A stretch of 64,000 bases of DNA, taken from Takakia lepidozioides (Eukaryota; Streptophyta; Takakiopsida; Takakiales; Takakiaceae). Position 1 is the stretch's first letter, and each line of letters starts with the position of its first letter. The stretch spans positions 24,428,001-24,492,000 of the forward strand of contig CM060734.1 in assembly GCA_030704615.1 (NCBI GenBank). Direction: 5' to 3'. Shown piece after piece: positions 33,127 to 42,639 of the stretch. The notes under the pieces are model-generated. The model was not told the DNA's origin. It ran no database searches and saw only the letters and a program-made list of their open reading frames with translations. The translations under genes were made by a program, and so were the position numbers.

Positions 33127-35385
33127 ATGATTAAACCCACAACTATACAACAAACTCCAGACTACGATGAAGCAATACCAGTAATACAAGTACGTATTGG
33201 ATGGAAGTTGGTAACGGATGTACTCATCGATGGAGGATCCGGAGTGAATATCATGACAGAAAAGATGAAGAAGTCACTAGGATTGGGGCACATAAAACCT
33301 GCTCCATTCACGGTACAAATGGCCGATCAACGAAAAGTACAGCCATTGGGTATCATCAGACGACTTGCAATGGAAGTAGCAGGACTGGTATACGAAGTAT
33401 CAGCAACCATTCTCAGAATGGAGGATGTGGCAGAAGGATATTCGCTACTACTTGGCCGACCATGGTTAACACAAGCCCAATCACACCACGATTGGGGAAG
33501 TCAGACTCTCACGATCAAAAAGGGATCAGAACAAGTCACTATCACTACGAAGCAACGAGGTACCATTCCACGAGAGAAACGACCTTGCATAGTGGAAGAG
33601 TATGATTGGTCCTGTGGACTGTCGGATGAAGAAGAAGCCACAGTATATGCAACACAACCACAGTTGGAACCTATTGGGCAATTAGTGGTCAAACTTACCA
33701 CAACAGTAGGATTTCACATGGTGAACACCCAAGGAGAACCGAATACTCCGAGAACGGAAGATCCTGAGGAAGAAGCTATGGACACACCTCAACACCCTGC
33801 CTGTTTTTATCAAGAAAGAGAAGAGGACATTAAAATCAGTGAAATACCTGCCACGATTGCAACCATCGGACAAGAAATTGCAGGATGGACAGTAACGGAA
33901 GAAACTCAATTGATTCAAGTGAATCTTGGAACAGTGGAAGAACCACAGATAATACGAGTAAGTGCAGGTTTTGAAGAATCATTTCTACAGGAAGCCACCG
34001 CATTATTCACTGAATACAAGGATGTATTTGCCTGGAACTACAAAGATTTGAAGGGTATACCTTCCAACATCTGTCAGCACCAAATTGAATTGGAAGTTGA
34101 CACAAAACCAATTCGTCATAACCGTTATAGGATGAACCCCAACTATGCAGCTAAAGTTTGGGAAGAAATCAAGAAATTACTGGATGCAGGATTCATATAT
34201 CCAGTAGAGACACCACAATGGTTATCACCCATTGTGATAGTCCCCAAGAAGAATGGAAAATTACGAGTGTGTGTAGACTACCGCAAGTTAAACGCAGGAA
34301 CCAAGAAAGACCCCTTTCCACTACCTTTCACCGAAATAGTGTTGGACACAGTGGCAGGACATGAGATATACTCATTCATGGATGGGTTCAGTGGGTACAA
34401 CCAGGTGCAGATGGCAGAAGAAGACCGAGAAAAGACCGCATTCATCACTGAATGGGGAGCCTATGCTTACAAAGTCATGCCATTTGGACTTTGCAACGCA
34501 CCAGCTACGTTTCAGCGAGCAGTATCTGAGATATTCAAGAATTATCTCAACGATTTTATGCAGGTATTTTTGGATGATTTCAGTGTCTTCGGACAAAAAT
34601 CCAAACACTTGGCACAGTTAAAACTTTGCCTACAAGCCTGCAGAAACAATGGAGTAAGTCTCAATCCGGAAAAATGTACATTTTGTGTGAATTCAGAATT
34701 ATTGTTGGGACACATTGTGTGCCAACAGGGATTTCTGGTGGATCCAAAGAAAGTGGAGGTTATCCAGAAAATACCACCACCAGAAAATCCCAAGAAACTC
34801 AAGAGATTTATGGGACAGACAAGCTATTACAGAAGGTACATGGACAAATATGCTCACAGAGCGGCACTAGTCTATAGACTGCTGAAGCAAGATGCCGAAT
34901 ACCGATGGTCTCCAGCTTGCCAGGAATCATTTGATTCACTAAAAAGGGCACTCACAGCAGCACCAATTCTGATAAATCCAAGATGGGATTTACCATTTCA
35001 TGTACACAGTGATGCATCAGGCATTGCTTTGGGGGCAGTTCTAGCTCAGAATGTGACGGGCACAATAGATTCACCAATCTATTATGCAAGCAGATTGTTG
35101 ACAGCAACCGAGAAGAACTATAGCACCACAGAAAGGGAAGCATTGGCAATGATTTATGTTGTTCAAAAGTTTCGGCATTATTTACTTGGCAATCGCTTTA
35201 AGTTTATTGTTGATCATCAAGCTCTAGTTCATTTAGCAAATCAACCACTAGCTAGTGGCAGGGTTGCTCGATGGTTATTACTTCTTCATGAATATGATTT
35301 TGAAGTTGTTCATAAACTAGGAAGATTATATGTTACAGCAGATCATTTGTCAAGGATTACTAAGGAGAACCAGCCACGGGAGTAG
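33127..35385 (+). CDS. Gypsy protease-reverse transcriptase-RNase H, open over 752 codons
   Basis: This is the longest intact frame in the window. Protease: VLIDGGSGVNIMTEKMKKSL near residues 35-55, then YSLLLGRPWLTQAQSHHDWG. RT: PIVIVPKKNGKLRVCVDYRK, MPFGLCNAPATFQRAVSE, NDFMQVFLDDFSVFGQK (catalytic DD). RNase H: FHVHSDASGIALGAVLAQNV, NYSTTEREALAMIY and FIVDHQALVHLAN. ATG 33127 begins just upstream of the protease, but Gag would normally be fused ahead of it. The end at 35,383 results from an indel near 35,360 compared with the copies at 38.4 and 56.5 kb, where the frame reads on (TGEPATGVED). Confidence 0.88.
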   Translation: MIKPTTIQQTPDYDEAIPVIQVRIGWKLVTDVLIDGGSGVNIMTEKMKKSLGLGHIKPAPFTVQMADQRKVQPLGIIRRLAMEVAGLVYEVSATILRMEDVAEGYSLLLGRPWLTQAQSHHDWGSQTLTIKKGSEQVTITTKQRGTIPREKRPCIVEEYDWSCGLSDEEEATVYATQPQLEPIGQLVVKLTTTVGFHMVNTQGEPNTPRTEDPEEEAMDTPQHPACFYQEREEDIKISEIPATIATIGQEIAGWTVTEETQLIQVNLGTVEEPQIIRVSAGFEESFLQEATALFTEYKDVFAWNYKDLKGIPSNICQHQIELEVDTKPIRHNRYRMNPNYAAKVWEEIKKLLDAGFIYPVETPQWLSPIVIVPKKNGKLRVCVDYRKLNAGTKKDPFPLPFTEIVLDTVAGHEIYSFMDGFSGYNQVQMAEEDREKTAFITEWGAYAYKVMPFGLCNAPATFQRAVSEIFKNYLNDFMQVFLDDFSVFGQKSKHLAQLKLCLQACRNNGVSLNPEKCTFCVNSELLLGHIVCQQGFLVDPKKVEVIQKIPPPENPKKLKRFMGQTSYYRRYMDKYAHRAALVYRLLKQDAEYRWSPACQESFDSLKRALTAAPILINPRWDLPFHVHSDASGIALGAVLAQNVTGTIDSPIYYASRLLTATEKNYSTTEREALAMIYVVQKFRHYLLGNRFKFIVDHQALVHLANQPLASGRVARWLLLLHEYDFEVVHKLGRLYVTADHLSRITKENQPRE

Positions 35386-35468
35386 AGGATCAACTTCCCG
35401 ACGCATTTCTGTTTGCTGTTCAACCAGAAGCACAAGATGAAGAGACAGATCCTCTAGACGCTCTGGGA

Positions 35469-36119
35469 GTGTTTCAAGGAGACTATGACCTCCCAGATTC
35501 TCTTAAGCTCATGGATGACACTAATGAAGAAGAGGACTCATCAGATGAAGATGAACCTCTTGACGAAGGACCTATTATTGAGGAAGAGCCAGATCCAGAA
35601 AAAGAAGATGACAAGGAAAACGAAGAAACAAACAATGAAGAATTGGCCAATATCAGTATTGGAGCTTATACAGTTACCAAGGAAGAATCAGAAGACATTC
35701 AGAATCAAGATCAAGACGATTGGCAATGGCCAATCAAATACTATCTAAACACAGGGAAATTTCTTGAAGACTACACCAAAGATGACAGGAGAAAACTTTC
35801 AATGAAAAGCAAGCCATACACAGTAATCAAGGGGATTTTGTACAAAAGAGGAATTGACTCCATAATGAGAAGATGTGTGAACAAAGAACAAGCCAAAACA
35901 GTGATGCAAGAGCTACACGAAGGAATTGCAGGAGGACACTTCAGTTCGGACCTGACAGCAAAGAAGATATTATTAGCAGGTTACTGGTGGCCTACTGTAT
36001 TTGGAGACACTTATGAACACTGTCAACAATGTGATGTTTGCCAGAGGATGGGACTAGTAGAACGAACTGGGAAGGGTGCTATGCACCCAATACTACCAAC
36101 AGAACCATTTCATCGCTAG
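35469..36119 (+). pseudogene. Acidic linker and integrase zinc finger
   Basis: An unusually acidic stretch (EEEDSSDEDEPLDEGP and similar) precedes DDWQWPIKYYLNTGKF and the finger HFSSDLTAKKILLAGYWWPT, with CQQCDVCQRMG. The frame ends at TAG 36117-36119, where related copies have Trp (TGG), in the motif before the first catalytic Asp. The next 220 bp up to 36,343 hold the first part of the core in shifted frames. Confidence 0.82.
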
Positions 36120-36343
36120 GGACTAAACTTTGTGTGGCCAATTAAACCTCCAGCAAGGTACACACAGAACCAATACATCCTCACAGCTACACTACCAAAT
36201 GGGTAGAGGCCAAGGCACTAAGAGACAACACTGCCAGGTCGACAGCCAAATTCTTATATGAAAACATCATCACATGATTTGGTTGCCCACTGGAATTCGT
36301 CAGTGATCAAGGATCACATTTTATAAATGATGCCATAAAATGC

Positions 36344-37105
36344 TTGACGGAGGAGTTCATGATCATACATCACAAGCGTACTGCTTACTATCCCCAAGGA
36401 AATGGCCAGGCCGAATCTACCAACAAGATATTATGCACTATCTTAACCAAGATAGTAAATGCCAATCGTACAGATTGGGACACCAAAATGAACACAACAC
36501 TATGGGCATTCAGGACATCATACAAGGTGACCATGAAATATACACCATTTCAACTGGTGTATGGAGCAAAGGCAATATTACCCATTGAATGTATGATACC
36601 CACACTACGAACCGGAACTCATGAACGATGGGGTTTAGAGGAATCTCTACGAGTCAGGGAATATGAGTTATTTCATCTGGAAGAAGTTCGGGCAGACGCC
36701 GCAGATAACATGACACGAATTCAAGAACAACGAAGAAAAAGAATATCTGAAGGGAAAGAAAAATCTTTCCAGGACGGGGACATTGTTTTATGGTTACCAA
36801 AAATCAAGAAGATCAAATTGGGAGGAAAATTGAAAATGCCATGGATGGGACCATTTCAAATCAAAAGGGTACATGACAATGGAACTGTTGATTTGCAGAC
36901 CTTGGAACAAGAATTCGTGGGACGAATTAATATTAACAAGTTAAAAGGCTACAAAAGGATACATGACAGAGCCCTTATACATGACTTATATGCCAACGAG
37001 GAAGACCAAACCGCACATGAGGAGCGTGAAACCGCCAGTGCATACTACATTCATCACGACACGGTGAATCGGCATGTACTAAGACAGGTGACAATACGAG
37101 TTTAG
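36344..37105 (+). pseudogene. Gypsy integrase core and C-terminus
   Basis: YYPQGNGQAESTNKILCTIL carries the catalytic Glu. TDWDTKMNTTLWAFRTSYKV and YTPFQLVYGAKAILPIE follow, then a coiled, basic segment and the C-terminal domain (DIVLWLPKIKKIKLGGKLK, PWMGPFQIKRVHDNGTVDLQ). The frame ends at a natural-looking stop (VTIRV). It has no extra ORF of the kind found after integrase at 22.7-25.7 kb. Confidence 0.85.
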
Positions 37106-37517
37106 GGCACCACTACGACTAGACCACCATTCATTTGGAGGACAACATTACCACCCCGTATACCGTATGGCGAACCGTGGCCGTGGCCAGCACATATGCC
37201 CTACAGAACCGTGAACGAATACGAATCAGCCAACGAGTCACTACTTGTGTTAAACTCCGAAATGTACACTCTAGATTACCCCACCGACCGTGGCATACAC
37301 CACTAACCATTGATCATAACACGGAGGAAGAACGACGGTGCAATCCAACGGATTGCCAAAAGACGGCGGATGATAAGGGCAGAGCCATTAAACCAAGCTG
37401 CAAGTACTGCGCACACGCCGCCCATCTAAAAACAGACCACATACCAAAATGGATGAACACATCCAAGATGGATGAACGTAAACTAACCGAAACCGGACAA
37501 TTATCAACAACCATCAG
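37106..37517. other. Post-integrase non-coding segment
   Basis: Sequence with clustered ACCACTACGACTAG and AACGAATACGAATCAGCC elements but no domain. The boundary to the next gypsy copy is at about 37,518, where CCACGTTTCAG matches the RT of the copy at 34.5 kb. Confidence 0.5.
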
Positions 37518-39110
37518 TTCTGCCACGTTTCAGAGATAGTATCTGAGATATTCAAGAGCTATCTCAATGACTTTATGCAGGTATTCTTAGACAATTTCAA
37601 CGTCTTCGGACATAAATCCAAACACTTGGCATAGTTAAAAATTTGCCTACAAGCCTGCAGAGACAATGGAGTAAGTCTCAACCCCGAGAAATGTACATTT
37701 TGTATGAATTCAGGATTACTGTTGGGACACATCGTGTGCCAACAGGGAATTCTAGTTGACCCAAAGAAGGTGGATAGTATCCAGAAAATACCACCACCAA
37801 AAAATCCAAAGAAACTCAAAAGATTTATGGGACAGACAAGCTATTACGTAAGGTACATGGCCAAGTATGCTCATAGAGCAGCACCAGATCTATAGACTGC
37901 TGAAGAAGGATGCCGAATACCATGGTCTCCAACTTGTCAGGAATCATTCGATTCACTAAAAAGGGCACTCACATCAGCACCAATACTGATCAATCCAAGA
38001 TGGGATTTACCATTTCATGTACACAGTGATGCATCAGGCATCGCCTTGCGGGCAATTCTGGCTCAGAATGTGACAGATACAAAAGATTCACCAACCTATT
38101 ATGCAAGTAGATCACTGATAGCAGCTGAGAAGAACTATAGCACCACGGAAAAGGAGGGATTGACAATGATTTATGCTATTCAAAATTTTCGACACTATTT
38201 ACTTGGCAATCAATTTAAATTTATTGTTGATCATCAGGCTTTGGTTCATTTGGCAAATCGACCACTAGCTAGTGGCAGGGTTGCTCGATGGCTATTACTT
38301 CTTCATGAGTATGATTTTGAAGTTGTTCATAAGACTGGAAGATTACATGGTACAATAGATCATCTATCAAGACTTACTACTGGAGAACCAGCCACAGGAG
38401 TAGAGGATGAACATCCCGATGCATTTTTGTTTGTTGTCCAACCAGAAGCACAAGGAGAAGAGACAGACCCTCTTGACGCTCTGGGAGTATTCTAAGGAGA
38501 CTATGACCTTCCAGACTCACTGAAGTTGATGGATGACACTGATGAAAAAGAAGATTCATCAGATGAAGACGAACCTCTTGATGAAGGACCAATTATTGAG
38601 GAAGAGGTAGATCCAGAAGAAGAAGATGACAAAGAAAACGAGGAGCCAATTGATCAAGAACTGACTAACATTAGCATTGGGACTTATGCAGTCACCAAGG
38701 AAGAATCAGAAGAATTTCAGTACCAAGATCAAGATGATTGGCAATGGCCAATCAAATACTACTTGATAACAGGAAAATTGCCTGAGGAATATACCAAAGA
38801 TGACAAGAGAAAGCTTTCAATGAAAAGCAAACCATACACGGTAATCAGAGGAATTATGTACAAACGAGGAATTGATTCCATCATGAGAAGATGTATGGAC
38901 AAAGAACGGGCCAAAACAGTGATGCAGGAATTACACGAAGGAATATCAGGAGGACACTTCAGCTCGGATCTAACAACAAAGAAGATATTATTGGCAGGTT
39001 ACTGGTGGCCTACAATTTTTGGAGACACTTACGAACATTGCCAACAGTGTGATGTCTGCCAAAGAATGGGACCAGTGGAAAGAACTGGAAAATGAGCTAT
39101 GCACCCAATA
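37518..39110 (+). mobile_element. Second copy of the same gypsy family, RT to integrase finger
   Basis: Homology to 34,505-36,085 starts inside RT (DFMQVFLDNFNVFG, where the second catalytic Asp is Asn) and ends inside the integrase finger region at the sequence CTATGCACCCAATA. Segments 37,704-37,895 (RT thumb), 38,046-38,495 (RNase H) and 38,526-39,095 (acidic linker and finger) are split by stops and shifts. At 39,111 it joins LINE sequence. Confidence 0.85.
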
Positions 39111-39611
39111 CAGGCATTCAATAGGTGGGTTAGGTGTAGGATTGAAGGTGGATTTGTGGGCTTTCTTGGGGTGGTCATGCAGTAATTGGTTAAAGGAGGA
39201 GAGAAATTTTTTGTGGTTGTCAGTAGCCTTTTGTTTGGTAATAAAATAAGTAGTTTTTTTGGCTTCCCTACCAAGTTTGGAGAGAGCAGCAGTCCAACTG
39301 GGTATAGCGGATGGGTCATCAGGGGGCATAAGAGCTTCACATGTTGTAATGGTACTTAAACAGGTAATGCGGGGGTCGGACTTCCAGTTATTGCATGGAT
39401 GGGACGTGGGGGAAGTGGGTATGATAGTGAGGGCGCGTCGAATCATGTGATAGGTGTTGAGGTGAGAGGTCCATGCACATTTTTGTGTGCGGGTAAGGTA
39501 GCCTCCGTTTTGTTTTGAGCGGGTGTTTGCGGGATCTTGGGGGGGGGGGGACATGTGGCAAGGACGCTTTTGGTCATTGCTTGCATTATGGATGTGAGCG
39601 CGACCTCTGCT

Positions 39612-40561
39612 TCAAGCCAAGTCCTCGGGGAACTGTGTTAGGTTTGTATCAGAGAGGATGTAGGATAATTTTAATATAAGGAGTGAGGTTGCTGGGTAAA
39701 AGTGACTTTGGAAAGCGGCGATGTTGCGCTGAGGAAGTGGAGAGAGAATTCTAGATTGTGGTGGTGGGGTATGTACTGCCGGTATGCGTCGGAATGGGAT
39801 GAGAGATGGCGGGAGGGATATTGAGACAAGATAGTGGTCAGAGTTGCATATGCTGTCGATGTGTATGTGGCTTTGGAGGTAAGCCGGAATCTCATTTTGT
39901 ATCCTGAGGTAGAAACCATCAAGAAGACTTAGCGAGGAGTAGTTAAGTCCACCTTGTCTTGAGTAGTGGTGGTCAACGGGTATATATCGAAATTTATGTA
40001 GCTGAGTAAATTTTGCCCATTCATGGTCGAGTGGGGATGGGGGTTTGTGTATGCCGTTGTATGTATGGCCGAATAGAGCAATATCTCTGTTAAAGTCACC
40101 TGCTAATATGAAGTGGTTTTGTTGGTTTGTAGGCTGGGTAATGGCGTTTGAAATTGTGTGTAGGATGTCGGGGATTAGTGTGAGGTCATCAGCGTGGGAG
40201 GGCATGTATAAATGTATAAGGGTAATGGGATGGAGTGCTGGTGGATGTAGTTGGATGATTTGAAGGTGAGAACGAAGAGGGATAGGGATAGGGATCTTAG
40301 TGGTGGTGCTGGGGGAGTGGTGGGTATGTAGGATGCCTAGCGCGACTCCACCACGGGTAGGGTGGTACGGAGCGGAGCGCCGTGTGAGGTATTGTGTAGC
40401 GGAGAGAGGTTTCCGTATAGTAAGTAGTAAGCTGGGAGGAGTTTGTTGATATAGGAGCTATTGGGGTTATTTGTGTTGAGCTTGGTTTCTTGTAAAAGGA
40501 TAATATATGGAGGCGTAGAGTCTGTGAGAAGATGTATTAAACTTTGGATGCTAGTGGCCAA
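39612..40561 (-). pseudogene. LINE apurinic/apyrimidinic-type endonuclease, broken
   Basis: The segment 40,561-40,337 has PYIILLQETKLNTNNPN (QETK, catalytic Glu). The segment 40,205-39,612 has HFILAGDFNRDIALFG (GDFN) and SICNSDHYLVSISL (SDH). These are the standard endonuclease motifs that nick target DNA for target-primed reverse transcription. A roughly 130-bp stretch between the segments is frameshifted. The region 39,554-39,120 continues as the linker toward RT. Confidence 0.82.
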
Positions 40562-41394
40562 CGAGCCAACATTCCAGGTGGTTATGGTGAGTGAGTTGGT
40601 GTGATAGGGGGGAGTGACTGGATGAAGCGGGTGCGGGAGGGTCCCTGTTGTGGGTAGGTGTGGATGGTGGGGGTGGCGCAGGCAAGGGCTGATAACCTGC
40701 GATGGTGGAGTTGGCTTGGAGAGTGGCGGTAAGGATGTTGTTGGATAGGAATGGGAATTTGCTAGTGATAGTATGAGAGTCTAGTGCGGGGTTTGCTAGG
40801 AATTCACCTAATATTTTGTGAACTTCCCCGGGTTTGGATTGTAAGAGGTGAAGCGACAAATGTAGGTAAGATAGATAGTGTGGAGGGGCTAAGTATTGGT
40901 GGGGCTGTGCGGGTAGTTTTTGTAGAAGTGCGCAGACATGTGAGTCAGTATGGGTAGCAAAGTAGTAGTTACAAATTGTTGGTAGTGGGGAGATGATGAT
41001 GATTAGGGAGAAAAGAAGGTGCTGAATTGCATATGTTCTGAGTTTACGGATAGCTTTAGCAAGAGCTGGGTATTGGCAAGGGGGAAGTCCAAAGGTGGCA
41101 ATAGGCTGCATGGGTGTGTGGTTGATGGGTTGAGAAGGAAGGGAGAGAAGTGGTCATATAGATGTTGGTACGCAGGTGTAAGCGAGATGGTATTTGTTTG
41201 AAAGTACAATGCATACCTTTCTTGGGGGTCAATGGGGAGTTCGCCAATGATATCATTAATAGTGGTAGGACCTGGGTTTGGATGAATGTCACCACAATGC
41301 ATGAGTATGAGTGTTGTACATGCAAGTTGGAATACCTTATGATCCGACGGAGGGTGATGCTGAGAATGTTTTGAGGTGGGGGGGGTGTTGATGG
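40551..41394 (-). pseudogene. LINE N-terminal region with 2A-like motif
   Basis: The first frame (41,394-41,003) contains LILMHCGDIHPNPGP about 45 residues from its upstream limit. This matches the NPGP core and the DI-x-x-NPGP pattern of 2A-like peptides, which make ribosomes skip one bond so that two proteins come from one frame. The usual Glu before x-NPGP is His here. A frameshift near 41,080 leads to a second frame (41,111-40,551) rich in Leu, His and Pro. First-frame translation into the TIR sequence upstream is not part of the LINE. Confidence 0.6.
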
Positions 41395-41463
41395 CAGGGT
41401 TGCACACGTCACATCACGTCACGTCACGTCGGACTTGACGCTGACGCGACCAACGTCACGTCA
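41395..41463. repeat. Left terminal ACGTC-rich block
   Basis: Contains five or more copies of ACGTC/CACGTC and the stretch GTCGGACTTGACGCTGACGCG. The latter recurs almost exactly and in direct orientation at about 56,080-56,100 in the right block. Because the unit is itself nearly palindromic, it also pairs in inverted orientation. Confidence 0.75.
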
Positions 41464-41614
41464 GTTTTGCCGGAAAATTAGTAAAACATGAGTTAGGTGA
41501 AAAATATGCCACGTAGCTGGACATATTGTATTCCAAGCGATACCTTGGCAAGTGAATGAATTGTTTTATAAATTACTCCATCCGCCAATAGTTGAGGTCA
41601 TTTTTAAATCATTA

Positions 41615-42245
41615 TTGTTAAATTGGTGCGACCTCCAAATGGTGGTGGTCGCAGAATTTATCTTATTTTTTAATAGTTGCAACCACCAGCAAAGGGGTTG
41701 TCGAAGCATTTTTTGTTTTTTAAAAATAGATGCGACCACCAGCAAGGGTGGTCGCATTTTTTTCTTTTCTTAAACAGTTGGGTGGTCGCACAATTTTTAT
41801 TTTATTTGTAATAGGTGCGACCACCATCAGGGGGGTGGTCGCAACACTTTTCTATTTTTTAATATCTGCGACCACCAGCATGGGGGTGGTCGCAGCATTT
41901 TTCTGTTTTTTTTAATAGGTGCGACCACCAGCAGCGGGGTGGTCGCAAAAAAAAAAAAATGTTTTGTTTAAAAAAAATATTCTCTGTGACCACGAGCATG
42001 GGGGTGGTCGCAGAAATTTTCTATTTTCTTAATAGGTGTGACCACCAGCAGGGGGGTGGTCGCAGAAATTTTCTGTTTTTTTAATAGGTGCGACCACCAG
42101 CAGGGGGTGGTCGCAACAATTTTTTTTAAAAATAAAATAAAATAAAATAAAAAAATAAATCTCTGTGACCACGAGCATGGGGTGGTCGCAGCATTTTTCT
42201 TTTTTTTAATAGGTGCGACCACCAGCATGAGGGTGGTCGCAGCAG
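41615..42245. repeat. Left hairpin array
   Basis: About eleven units of a hairpin with 10-bp arms TGCGACCACC and GGTGGTCGCA around an AGCAGGGG loop, separated by 20-30 bp of T-rich spacer. Some units have TGTGACCACG arms, and two units are degenerate or half. Spacer strand bias (T on the plus strand) gives the array a direction opposite to the arrays at 46-47 and 55.5-55.9 kb. Confidence 0.88.
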
Positions 42246-42639
42246 TTTAAAAAAAAATATAACATGCGACTTCCTCGTGTGACCTGGAGCGGTCGAAGCA
42301 TTGGATCTGATTCGTCGAGCGTGTGAGGCTTGGAGGCTGGAGGGTATATAAGGTGGTCCCAATGCCCCTCACTTCTTTTGTGACAAACATTTTTGTGGCG
42401 AGTGAATGTTCTCTATTCCTTGAGCAAGAGTGTAAGCCCAAGAGGAGGGTGCGGACTTTTTGCTGTTGTGGCTTCCACCAGAGCCATTGCAGCAAATTGT
42501 CGAAAAGCACAATACTACATGGTGCATTGATCCACTTGGATTGATGCCGTAGTGTTGGGCCATCGCATTCTGTTCTAACTTCTATTGCTCTTGACAAATC
42601 TACCAAGTACACTAGTGTTCTTCGTTCAACCTTAAGTCT

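Larger units (their letters stand above)
32858..37517 (+). mobile_element. Athila/Tat-like Ty3/gypsy element, gag truncated
   Basis: Order on the plus strand: Gag end (TKLAEVICQTKTQITIGQ), protease, RT, RNase H, integrase. The Gag starts at nearly the same point as that of the minus-strand element at 29.58 kb, so the two elements diverge symmetrically around 29.6-32.85 kb. The 410 bp after the integrase (37,106-37,517) have no recognised domain and are followed directly by RT sequence of a second copy. Confidence 0.82.
39111..41394 (-). mobile_element. LINE 5' portion without reverse transcriptase
   Basis: The minus strand encodes an N-terminal region with a 2A-like motif, then an apurinic-type endonuclease, then a linker that stops at the junction with gypsy at 39,111. 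LINEs usually lose 5' sequence, but here the 3' half with RT is missing. The upstream side ends at 41,394, where the hAT-type terminus begins. Confidence 0.78.

Noticed and set aside
41003-41407. MCNPAIN as the natural start of the LINE protein
   Set aside because: These residues are translated from the hAT-type terminus (TGCAACCCTG), not from LINE sequence.
41615-42245. CRISPR array
   Set aside because: Repeats are palindromic units with low-complexity, similar spacers in eukaryotic DNA, with no cas genes.
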